Shown: positions 1-5,790, numbered from the stretch's first letter. The stretch: 6,016 bases of DNA from Actinomycetes bacterium (GCA_023427825.1 JAEZAI010000553.1:1-6016); one strand, 5' to 3'. Notes: a model not told the origin generated them from the sequence alone. Numbers and translations: made by a program.

Positions 1-822
1 ATCTGGCTCAACACGCCGGTCCGGCCCATGGAGGCGTCGGGCACCAGCGGCATGAAGGCCGTGATGAACGGCGCCATGCACTGCTCCGTGCTCGACGGCT
101 GGTGGGCCGAGTGCTTCCGGCCCGGCAGCGCGGAGGACGAGGGCACCGGCGCCGACGGGCCCAACGGCTGGGCGATCTCCTCCGCGGAGTCCGTCGACGA
201 CGAGGCCCGCCGCGCCGAGCTCGAGGCCAACAGCCTCTTCGACATCCTCGAGACCCAGATCGTGCCGACCTACCACTCGGGCGGCGCCACCCCGACCGCG
301 TGGGTCTCGATCATGAAGGAGTCGCTGCGCACGCTCGCCCCGTTCGTGAGCGCCCACCGCATGGTCCGCGACTACGTGGAGGCGCTGTACCTGCCTGCGG
401 CGTCACGCGCCGACGAGCTGTCGGCCGACGGCTACTCCGGCGCCAAGGAGCTCGCCGCGTTCCGCTCTCGACTCGACGACTCGTGGCACCAGGTCCACGT
501 GGACGACGTCGACATGGACGAGGCGATCGCAGACCTGGGCGGCACCCGCCGGGTCACCGCCAAGGTCGCGCTCGGCGAGCTGCAGCCCGACGAGGTCGAG
601 GTGCAGCTGGTCGCCGGCCGCGTCGGGCAGTCGGGCGAGCTCGAGGACGCGGTGACGGTCGTCATGGCCGACGAGGGACCGACCGACGACGCCCACCGCA
701 CGTTCGCCGGAGAGGCCCCGATCGTGGCCGCCGGCCGCATGGGCGTGAACGTCCGCGTCGTGCCGTGCAGCCGCCTGGTCGACGACCCGCTCGAGCTCGG
801 CCACGTCGCCTGGGCCGGCTGA
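1..822 (+). CDS. glgP: Alpha-glucan (glycogen) phosphorylase, C-terminal part, 5' end outside the window
   Basis: This is the C-terminal 273 residues of a GT35-family glucan phosphorylase, which releases glucose-1-phosphate from alpha-1,4-glucans by phosphorolysis in the cytoplasm. The frame is open from the first base, so the start and most of the roughly 800-residue protein lie to the left. The visible part begins with the family's PLP-binding signature: EASGTSGMKAVMNGAM at residues 11-26 of the fragment, followed by DGWW. By homology the lysine in GMK (residue 19) forms the Schiff base with pyridoxal phosphate. The signature resembles the shorter actinobacterial glucan phosphorylase type more than the animal or E. 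coli type; this is my judgement from the motif only. The last ~100 residues look like the C-terminal beta-rich tail seen in that subgroup. The stop TGA (820-822) is one base from the stop of the convergent crotonase gene, so no terminator fits between them. Confidence 0.93.
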   Translation: MWLNTPVRPMEASGTSGMKAVMNGAMHCSVLDGWWAECFRPGSAEDEGTGADGPNGWAISSAESVDDEARRAELEANSLFDILETQIVPTYHSGGATPTAWVSIMKESLRTLAPFVSAHRMVRDYVEALYLPAASRADELSADGYSGAKELAAFRSRLDDSWHQVHVDDVDMDEAIADLGGTRRVTAKVALGELQPDEVEVQLVAGRVGQSGELEDAVTVVMADEGPTDDAHRTFAGEAPIVAAGRMGVNVRVVPCSRLVDDPLELGHVAWAG

Positions 823-823
823 G

Positions 824-1651
824 TCACGCGAACTCGGCCTTGCCGGGGCCCTCGCGCAGGAACGACCGCACGCCGACGGTGGCGTCGTCGGTGCCGAACG
901 AGTCCACGAACAGCCGCTGCTCCAGCAGCAGGCCGTCGTCGAGCGAGCCCTCCAGACCCCCGTCGATCGCCTGCTTGGCCAGCGCCAGCGCAGCCCGCGG
1001 GCCCTTCGCGAACGCCGCCGCCCGTTCGAGCGCCAGGCTCAGCGCGTCCTCCGGCGCGATCGCGTCCACCAGCCCGATCGCCAACGCCTCCTCGGCGTCG
1101 AGCGTGCGGCCCGTCATCACCAGGTCCTTCGCCCTGGCCGGTCCGACGAGGCGGGCCAGCCGCTGCGTGCCGCCGCCACCGGGGATGATCCCGAGCAGGA
1201 TCTCGGGCTGACCGAACCGGGCCCGGGCGGAGGCCACCCGGAAGTCGCAGGCGAGGGCGAGCTCACACCCGCCGCCGAGCGCCACCCCGTCGACCGCGGC
1301 GATCGTCGGGCAGCGCAGGGCCGCCAGGTCGTTGAGCGCGTGCAGGAAGCCGGCGCCGATCTCGGCCACGCGGTCCGACGGCGCCACCGAGAACGGCTCC
1401 TCGCCGCCGCGCTCGGCGAACTGCGTGATGTCCGCCCCCGCGGCGAACACCCTGGGTCCGCCCGACACGACCACCGCCCGGGCGTCGTCCTCGGCGAGCG
1501 CCGCGACCACCGCCCGCAGCTCGGCCAGGACCTCCACGCTGAGCGCGTTCACCTTGCCGTGCTGCAGCGTGATCACGTCCACGCCGTCGTCGGTCCGCTC
1601 GCGGCGGACCAGGGGTGCGGGCTCGGACTGATCGGCGGTCTCGTCGGTCAT
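824..1651 (-). CDS. Enoyl-CoA hydratase/isomerase (crotonase) family protein
   Basis: This is a 275-residue crotonase-fold protein, normal length for the family. Such enzymes typically hydrate trans-2-enoyl-CoA in fatty-acid beta-oxidation or branched-chain acyl-CoA breakdown. The oxyanion-hole segments are present: FAAGADI near residues 69-75 and GVALGGGCE at 122-130. Both glutamates that serve as catalytic acid/base in classical hydratases are kept, Glu130 (GGGCEL) and Glu150 (FGQPEI), with the canonical 20-residue spacing, followed by IPGGGGTQRL at 156-165. This supports a real hydratase rather than a diverged family member, but the acyl substrate cannot be read from sequence. The start is ATG at 1651-1649, which overlaps the upstream kinase stop in an ATGA arrangement, so translation is probably coupled. 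The frame stays open far upstream only because of high GC; that extension would run through the kinase gene and is rejected. The N-terminal ~15 residues are acidic and probably disordered. Confidence 0.93.
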   Translation of the reverse strand: MTDETADQSEPAPLVRRERTDDGVDVITLQHGKVNALSVEVLAELRAVVAALAEDDARAVVVSGGPRVFAAGADITQFAERGGEEPFSVAPSDRVAEIGAGFLHALNDLAALRCPTIAAVDGVALGGGCELALACDFRVASARARFGQPEILLGIIPGGGGTQRLARLVGPARAKDLVMTGRTLDAEEALAIGLVDAIAPEDALSLALERAAAFAKGPRAALALAKQAIDGGLEGSLDDGLLLEQRLFVDSFGTDDATVGVRSFLREGPGKAEFA

Positions 1652-2529
1652 GGCTCCGGACAGTACCGGGCGCGCCGCCGCGCCTCGCCGGCCACCTCCC
1701 TGACGACCTCGGCCATGGTCGGGCGCGCTGCGGGACGGGAGTCGCAGCAGGACCGGACGATCGCCGCGAGCCCGCGAGGCACGCGGTCGAGGGCCGGCAC
1801 GCCGAGCACGGGCGGCCGCTCGCCGGTGCAGGCCGTCCAGATCGTGGCGCCCCAGCCGTAGGCGTCCGAGGCCGGCGTGGGCACCTCGCCCTCGAGGCGC
1901 TCGGGTGCGGCCCACCCCGGCGTCGCACCCAGGGAGGCACGACCGGCTGAGCCGCCCGCCCCGGGGACCGGCTGGAGCACCGCCAACCCGAAGTCCGAGA
2001 CCACCGGCCCGTCGTCGACCCACAGCACGTTCGCGGGGCTGACGTCGCCGTGCACGACGTCCCGGTCGTGGGCGCCCGCGAGCGCTGCCGAGGTCGCCGT
2101 GGCCACGCCGAGGACGTCGTCCCGGCCGATCGGCGCGAGGTCCGCGAGCGACCCCCGGGCGAGCGGCGTCACCAACCAGCAACCCGCGCGGTCGGTGCCG
2201 GCGGCGCGCAGCGCCAGCACCTGCGGCAGGTCGGACAACCGGGCGAGGGAGCGGACCTCGTGCTCGAAGCGGGCAACCGCCAGTTCCCGCCCCGCAGGGT
2301 CCGGCGGAAGGGGCAGGACCTTGACCGCCACGTCCCGACCCTCCCGGCGGTCGCGGGCCCGCCACACCGTCGACGTCGCACCCCGGCCGACCACGTCCAC
2401 CAGGCGGATGCCCGACGGCAGGTTCGTCGGACGGAGCGCGGCGGACGCCGTCCCGCGGTCCGCTCCGGCGCTCGCCTCCCCATCCCTGCCCACGTCGCGA
2501 CGGTACCGGCGCACCGGCTCCGTTCCCAC
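1648..2529 (-). CDS. Soluble serine/threonine protein kinase-like protein with HGD catalytic loop
   Basis: This is a 293-residue protein made almost entirely of one Hanks-type kinase domain. There is no transmembrane helix, PASTA or other sensor domain. Visible motifs are the glycine loop GRGATSTV (48-55), the ATP-anchoring lysine in VAVK (Lys70), a helix-C glutamate (about Glu91 in FEHEV), the catalytic loop HGDVSPANV (160-168; Asp162, Asn167), DFG (179-181) and APE (208-210). The catalytic and metal-binding residues are therefore kept and activity is plausible. The loop differs from the common HRDLKPxN: Gly replaces Arg, and Ser replaces the Lys two residues after Asp. Loss of the HRD arginine suggests that activation-loop phosphorylation is not needed. 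The start is GTG at 2529-2527, preceded by a weak GGGA; another in-frame GTG lies at codon 13. The gene is divergent from the Fur-type regulator, with 31 bp between starts, and overlaps the crotonase gene by 4 bp. Its substrate is unknown. Confidence 0.88.
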   Translation of the reverse strand: MGTEPVRRYRRDVGRDGEASAGADRGTASAALRPTNLPSGIRLVDVVGRGATSTVWRARDRREGRDVAVKVLPLPPDPAGRELAVARFEHEVRSLARLSDLPQVLALRAAGTDRAGCWLVTPLARGSLADLAPIGRDDVLGVATATSAALAGAHDRDVVHGDVSPANVLWVDDGPVVSDFGLAVLQPVPGAGGSAGRASLGATPGWAAPERLEGEVPTPASDAYGWGATIWTACTGERPPVLGVPALDRVPRGLAAIVRSCCDSRPAARPTMAEVVREVAGEARRRARYCPEP

Positions 2530-2538
2530 TCGTTCCCA
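2521..2538 (+). repeat. Direct repeat CGTTCCCA x2, 10-bp period, in the kinase/fur divergent region
   Basis: Two perfect copies of CGTTCCCA lie at 2521-2528 and 2531-2538, exactly 10 bp apart and so on the same face of the helix. The first copy covers the first codons of the kinase, the second lies just upstream of it and about 10 bp upstream of the putative -10 box of the regulator gene. The position suits an operator for either gene. It does not resemble the AT-rich inverted repeats bound by known Fur or Zur proteins, so the bound factor, if any, is unknown. Chance recurrence in GC-rich DNA is a real alternative. Confidence 0.35.
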
Positions 2539-2548
2539 AGGTCGCCAC

Positions 2549-2554
2549 TACGCT
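2549..2554 (+). promoter_or_regulatory. Putative -10 box (TACGCT) for a leaderless regulator mRNA
   Basis: TACGCT fits the actinobacterial TAnnnT -10 consensus. It ends exactly six bases before the GTG at 2561, so transcription would begin at or next to the start codon and give a leaderless mRNA. No Shine-Dalgarno-like sequence precedes that GTG, which agrees with this reading. No convincing -35 box is visible. This is inferred from spacing only. Confidence 0.45.
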
Positions 2555-2560
2555 CGGACC

Positions 2561-3046
2561 GTGCCGGACGGGCAGGACCACGACCACCTCCACGACGCCG
2601 AGGAGCTGCACACCACGGTGTCGCACCGGCTGCGAGCTGCGGGCCTGCGCTACACGCGGTCACGCCGACAGGTGGTCGACGTCCTGGCCGGGGCCGACCG
2701 CCCGCTGACCATCCCCGACATCCTCGACCAGGCCGAGTGCCTGGCCCAGAGCAGCGCCTACCGCAACCTCACCGAGCTGATCGACGCCGGCGTGGTGTAC
2801 CGGATCGTCGCCGGCGACGAGTACAGCCACTTCGAGCTCGCCGAGGACCTGACCCACCACCATCACCACCTGGTCTGCACGCGGTGCGGACGCGTGGAGG
2901 ACTTCGTGGCGAGCGAGGAGCTCGAGCAGAACCTGCACGGCGCGCTCGACGACGCCGCCAGCTCGAGCGGTTTCACGGTCCAGCACCACCGGCTGGACCT
3001 GGTCGGCACCTGCGCGGACTGCACCCCGCCCCACCCCGTTCTGTGA
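2561..3046 (+). CDS. Fur-family metal-responsive transcriptional regulator
   Basis: This is a 161-residue cytoplasmic DNA-binding repressor of the ferric uptake regulator superfamily, slightly longer than usual. The winged-helix domain covers about residues 15-85, with the recognition-helix segment SSAYRNLTELIDAGVV at 64-79. The dimerisation and metal domain follows: HFEL (90-93), a run of five histidines (99-103), then CTRCG (Cys106, Cys109) and a second pair in CADC (Cys151, Cys154). The two CxxC pairs form the structural zinc site known in this family. Glu92, His101 and His103 align with regulatory metal ligands of E. coli Fur. The N-terminus carries an extra acidic/histidine cluster, DHDHLHD (6-12). 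Whether it senses iron, zinc or another signal is not decided by sequence: the actinobacterial Zur cysteine just before the His run appears to be Asp here. The GTG start is chosen because the family N-terminus begins just after it and because of the upstream -10 box. The gene is divergent from the kinase and convergent with meaB. Confidence 0.92.
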   Translation: MPDGQDHDHLHDAEELHTTVSHRLRAAGLRYTRSRRQVVDVLAGADRPLTIPDILDQAECLAQSSAYRNLTELIDAGVVYRIVAGDEYSHFELAEDLTHHHHHLVCTRCGRVEDFVASEELEQNLHGALDDAASSSGFTVQHHRLDLVGTCADCTPPHPVL

Positions 3047-3084
3047 TGCTGTTCCGGGGGATTTCGCCCGGAGCAGCATCACAG
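3041..3084. terminator. 18-bp hairpin between convergent fur-type and meaB genes (likely bidirectional terminator or palindromic repeat)
   Basis: The left arm CTGTGATGCTGTTCCGGG (3041-3058) pairs along its full length with the right arm CCCGGAGCAGCATCACAG (3067-3084), with a single G-T wobble and an 8-base loop (GGATTTCG). The left arm includes the last codon and stop of the regulator gene. The hairpin sits in the 61-bp gap between two convergent genes, where a shared terminator is expected. Neither strand has a T tract after the stem, so it is not a textbook intrinsic terminator. A dispersed palindromic repeat or an RNA 3'-end stabiliser is also possible. Confidence 0.6.
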
Positions 3085-3107
3085 CACGCCGGCGGCGGGG
3101 GCGGGGG

Positions 3108-4055
3108 TCAGTCGAGCAGGCGGTCCGCCGCAGCCCACGGGTCGAGCGACCCGTCGAGCACGGCACGGCGGGCGTCGTCCCACGCCTCGCCGTCGCACAG
3201 CCCCGCGGCCCGTTCCACCAGCCGGGCGGTCACCACGTCGCGCAGCTCGTCCTCGACGCGGGCCGCACGGCGACGGGCGAGCTCCCCCGACGACGCGACC
3301 TGCTCGGCGTGCTGCTGCAGCGCGTCCCACAGCTCCCCGACGCCCTGACCCGTCGTGGCGACGGTCTCCAGGATCACCGGCGGGTGCTCGCGGTGCGCAC
3401 CGAGGGCGAGCATGTTCTCCAGGTCGCGACGGGTGTCGCCGGCACCGGCCCGGTCCGCCTTGTTGATGACGAACACGTCCGCGATCTCCATGAGGCCGGC
3501 CTTGTTGGCCTGCACCGAATCACCCCATCCCGGGTTGACGACGACGACCGTGGTGTCGGCCGCTCCTGCGATCTCGACCTCGACCTGGCCCACGCCGACG
3601 GTCTCGACGAGCACCCAGCGGTAGCCGGCGGCGTCGAGCACACGCACCGCCTCGGGGGTGGCGAGCGCCAGGCCGCCCAGGTGCCCGCGCGTGGCCATCG
3701 ACCGGATGTACACGCCCTCGTCGAGGGTGTGGTCGCCCATGCGGACGCGGTCGCCCAGGATCGCCCCGCCCGAGAACGGCGACGACGGATCGATGGCGAG
3801 GACCGCCACCTGCTCCTCGACGGTCCGGATCTCGCGGCACAGCGCGCTCGTCAGCGAGGACTTGCCGGCGCCCGGCGCACCGGTGATGCCGACGGTGTGG
3901 GCTGCGCCCGCCAGCGGGAACACCGTGCGGGCGACGTCGCGGGCGCCCTGGCCGCCGCGCTCGACCAGCGACAGCAGGCGGGCCAGCGCCGCACGGTCAC
4001 CGTCGCGAGCCGCCGCCAGCAGCTCGGCCGGGGGCGCGGCGCGCAACGCTCCCAC
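3108..4055 (-). CDS. meaB: MeaB/ArgK-type G3E GTPase, methylmalonyl-CoA mutase chaperone
   Basis: This is a 315-residue cytoplasmic P-loop GTPase of the MeaB (human MMAA) family. These proteins guard adenosylcobalamin-dependent methylmalonyl-CoA mutase or its relatives: they gate cofactor loading and prevent or reverse inactivation. The sequence shows the Walker A motif GAPGAGKS (59-66), the segment IDPSSPFSGGAILGDRVRM (88-106), the ETVGVGQ motif (151-157) that is characteristic of this subfamily, and the guanine-specificity motif NKAD (198-201). The C-terminal ~75 residues form the helical arm used for dimerisation. Length is normal. The GTG start at 4055-4053 is supported by GAGGA seven bases upstream. 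The mutase subunits are not in the window, so the exact client is unknown. The gene lies 17 bp behind the NifU-domain gene on the same strand and is probably co-transcribed with it. Family assignment is secure. Confidence 0.95.
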   Translation of the reverse strand: MGALRAAPPAELLAAARDGDRAALARLLSLVERGGQGARDVARTVFPLAGAAHTVGITGAPGAGKSSLTSALCREIRTVEEQVAVLAIDPSSPFSGGAILGDRVRMGDHTLDEGVYIRSMATRGHLGGLALATPEAVRVLDAAGYRWVLVETVGVGQVEVEIAGAADTTVVVVNPGWGDSVQANKAGLMEIADVFVINKADRAGAGDTRRDLENMLALGAHREHPPVILETVATTGQGVGELWDALQQHAEQVASSGELARRRAARVEDELRDVVTARLVERAAGLCDGEAWDDARRAVLDGSLDPWAAADRLLD

Positions 4056-4056
4056 T

Positions 4057-4068
4057 CGAGGATCCTCG
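4057..4068 (-). promoter_or_regulatory. meaB ribosome binding site inside a 12-bp palindrome
   Basis: The minus strand reads CGAGGATCCTCG, a perfect palindrome, in the 17-bp gap between the NifU-domain stop and the meaB GTG. The GAGGA (4067-4063) within it is seven bases from the start codon and is the only good Shine-Dalgarno match there, which supports the chosen start. The palindrome could fold into a 4-bp stem with a GATC loop that partly hides this site. Ribosomes finishing the upstream gene, whose stop is 5 bp away, would open it. Confidence 0.4.
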
Positions 4069-4072
4069 TCGA

Positions 4073-4333
4073 TCAGAGCGAGACGGCGGTGCCGAGCTCG
4101 ATCTCGCTCTCGGGCTGCACCACAGCGGTCACGCCGGGGACCCGGTCCTTCATGATGCGCTCGATGCCCGCCTTCATGGTCACGGTCGAGGCCGGGCAGC
4201 TCACGCAGGCGCCGGTCAGCTCGACGGTGACGACGCCGGAGTCCTGGTCGACGTCGAGCAGGTTGATGTCACCGCCGTCGGCCTGGATGGCCGGGCGGAT
4301 GATCTCGATGACCTGTTCGACCTGCTCCTGCAC
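4073..4333 (-). CDS. NifU C-terminal-domain (Nfu-type) Fe-S cluster scaffold/carrier protein
   Basis: This 86-residue protein consists of a single NifU-like C-terminal domain. Nfu proteins assemble or carry an Fe-S cluster bound between two monomers and pass it to apo-enzymes. The sequence shows IRPAIQADGGDINLLDV (12-28), a family hallmark, and the cluster-binding CVSC (Cys43, Cys46), followed by CPAS and a helix ending in GIERIMKDRVPGV. It lacks the N-terminal A-type domain of E. coli NfuA and the scaffold domain of nitrogenase NifU, so it is the short stand-alone form common in actinobacteria and other phyla. The start is GTG at 4333-4331 with GGAG four bases upstream. It lies upstream of meaB, 17 bp apart on the same strand. 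Pairing with a cobalamin-enzyme chaperone may simply reflect shared expression of cofactor-maturation genes. The recipient enzymes are not evident. Confidence 0.93.
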   Translation of the reverse strand: MQEQVEQVIEIIRPAIQADGGDINLLDVDQDSGVVTVELTGACVSCPASTVTMKAGIERIMKDRVPGVTAVVQPESEIELGTAVSL

Positions 4334-4483
4334 GCTGCTCCACGTCCTTGGTCCGGATCCGTCGGTGGGCGGACCACCAGGGTAGATGGCACGCCCTCAC
4401 CATCCCCAACAGGCCCCGACCGCCCCCTGTTCCCGCCGGTTCCGGCTGGCTCCGGCTGGTGTCCCGCCGCCGCCCCCCGGCGC
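4334..4483. other. 150-bp intergenic gap between murA and the NifU-domain gene
   Basis: No gene is seen here. The gap holds a possible promoter for the NifU-domain/meaB pair (see 4379-4409) and a 10-bp near-perfect tandem duplication, TCCGGCTGGC/TCCGGCTGGT at 4441-4460. Next to the murA stop the strand is rich in G/C runs, but I find no convincing hairpin followed by a T tract that would mark a murA terminator. Confidence 0.5.
4379..4409 (-). promoter_or_regulatory. Candidate promoter for the NifU-domain gene and meaB
   Basis: On the minus strand TACCCT (4384-4379) matches the actinobacterial TAnnnT -10 pattern, with TTGGGG (4409-4404) 19 bp upstream as a weak -35. Transcription would start near 4372 and give a leader of about 40 bases ending in the GGAG of the NifU-domain gene. 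The spacer is longer than the usual 17-18 bp and the -35 is poor, so this is tentative. It would allow the pair to be expressed independently of murA. Confidence 0.3.
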
Positions 4484-5737
4484 TCAGTCCAGGCGGGTGA
4501 TGTCGGCGCCCAGCGCCTGCATCTTGTCCACGAATCGCTCGTAGCCCCGGTCGATGTGACCGGCGTCATGGATGGCGGTCTCGCCGTCCGCGGCCAGCGC
4601 CGCGATCCCCATGGCGGCGCCGGCCCGGATGTCGACGGCGCGCCCCGGTGCGCCCGACAGCCGCTCGGCGCCGTCGACCACCAGATGGTGGCCCTCCACC
4701 CGGATCTGGGCGCCCATGCGGGCGAGCTCGCCCACGTAGCGGAACCGGCCGGCGAACACGTTCTCGGTGGCGTAGCTGGTGCCGTCGGCCAGGCACATCA
4801 CCGCCACCAGCATGGGCAGGTAGTCCGTGGCGATGCCGGGGTACGGCAGCGTGGCGACGTCGATCGGCCGGGGCCGCCCCGACGACATGGCCCAGATGCC
4901 GTCCGCCTCGGGCGAGATGCGCAGGCCCATCCGGCCCATCTTCTCGATCAGCAGGTCCAGGTGGTCCGCCCGGGCTCCCTTCAACGTCACCTCGCCGCCG
5001 GCCGTGGCGAGCGCGGCCAGGAACGTGGCCGCCTCGACGCGGTCGGGGACGACCGTGTGCTCCACTGCCCGCAGCTCCTCCACGCCCTCGATCACGATCG
5101 TCGGGCTGCCCGCGCCGAGCACGCGGGCGCCCATGCGGTTGAGGAAGGCGGCCAGGTCCGCGATCTCGGGCTCCCTCGCCGCGTTGCGCACGGTGGTCGT
5201 GCCCTGGGCGGTCGCTCCGGCCATGAGCAGGTTCTCGGTGGCGCCGACGCTCGGGTACTCGAGCACGACCTCGCACCCGACGAGCCGGTCGGCGCGGCCC
5301 TCGATCATCCCGTGGCTCAGCTCGAAGGTCGCGCCGAGCGCCTCGAGCGAGGCGAGGTGCATGTCGATCGGCCGGGACCCGAAGTCGTCGCCGCCGGGCA
5401 GTGCGACGCGGGCCTGTCCCACCGCGGCGAGCAGCGGACCGAGCACGGCGGTCGACGCCCGCATCCGCTCGACCAGCTCGTAGGGCGCTTCGGCGATCAC
5501 GTCGGATCCCCGCACGATCTCGAGCGCCGCGTCCTCGCGACGGCGGACCGTCATGCCCATCGCCTCGAGCAGCCGGCCCATGATCCCGACGTCCGCGATG
5601 TCGGGCACGTTGCGCAGCACGTAGCGGCCCTCGGCCAGCACGCTCGCCGCCATCAGCTTGAGCGCGGAGTTCTTGGCGCCGGAGATCGTCACCTCGCCGC
5701 GGAACGGGTCACCGGGTCGCACCACCAGACGGCTCAC
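4484..5737 (-). CDS. murA: UDP-N-acetylglucosamine 1-carboxyvinyltransferase, Asp-type active site
   Basis: MurA transfers enolpyruvate from PEP to UDP-GlcNAc, the first committed step of peptidoglycan synthesis, in the cytoplasm. The GTG at 5737-5735 gives 417 residues, the usual length, and places the family residues at standard numbers: Lys22-Asn23 (SGAKNSALK), the arginine of RASTAVLGPLLA, the mobile-loop segment LPGGDDFGSRPID (113-125), Asp305 (ATDYLP, catalytic base by homology) and Arg397 (HIDRGYER). The residue matching E. coli Cys115 is Asp117, as in Mycobacterium tuberculosis MurA. That change is known to keep activity but block alkylation by fosfomycin, so intrinsic resistance is predicted. 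Another in-frame GTG lies three codons upstream (5746) and the frame stays open to 5851, but that extension is arginine/alanine-rich, unlike the family and overlaps the divergent gene's start, so it is probably untranslated. No clear promoter is visible upstream of murA. Confidence 0.95.
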   Translation of the reverse strand: MSRLVVRPGDPFRGEVTISGAKNSALKLMAASVLAEGRYVLRNVPDIADVGIMGRLLEAMGMTVRRREDAALEIVRGSDVIAEAPYELVERMRASTAVLGPLLAAVGQARVALPGGDDFGSRPIDMHLASLEALGATFELSHGMIEGRADRLVGCEVVLEYPSVGATENLLMAGATAQGTTTVRNAAREPEIADLAAFLNRMGARVLGAGSPTIVIEGVEELRAVEHTVVPDRVEAATFLAALATAGGEVTLKGARADHLDLLIEKMGRMGLRISPEADGIWAMSSGRPRPIDVATLPYPGIATDYLPMLVAVMCLADGTSYATENVFAGRFRYVGELARMGAQIRVEGHHLVVDGAERLSGAPGRAVDIRAGAAMGIAALAADGETAIHDAGHIDRGYERFVDKMQALGADITRLD

Positions 5738-5784
5738 GGCCCACACTCTCGCACGCTGCCGGGGAGCGCTCGCGAACTCGCCGG

Positions 5785-5790
5785 TATGCT
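5785..5790 (+). promoter_or_regulatory. Possible -10 box (TATGCT) for the right-edge gene
   Basis: TATGCT in the 103-bp murA/right-edge divergent gap fits TAnnnT and is the most AT-rich hexamer nearby. A transcript from about 5797 would have a leader of roughly 44 bases ending in GGGAGGG before the GTG at 5841. No matching -35 is visible at 17-18 bp upstream. Confidence 0.3.

Noticed and set aside
102..1211. Long plus-strand open frame through the glgP end and the crotonase gene
   Set aside because: Its product is arginine-rich in the first half and serine-rich in the second, without any domain, and it is a frame shadow of two well-supported genes.
1877..2560. N-terminal extension of the Fur-family protein by more than 200 residues
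   Set aside because: It would be antisense to the kinase gene with low-complexity composition, and the family length and -10 box place the start at 2561.
824..2626. A single 600-residue minus-strand protein formed by extending the crotonase frame upstream
   Set aside because: The upstream half is proline/arginine/glycine-rich and out of frame with the clear kinase gene at 1648-2529. The crotonase family start matches ATG at 1651, so the extension is a GC-rich open frame, not a fusion protein.
4441..4460. 10-bp tandem duplication as the start of a repeat array or CRISPR
   Set aside because: Only two copies occur and there are no spacers; it is most likely slippage in GC-rich intergenic DNA.
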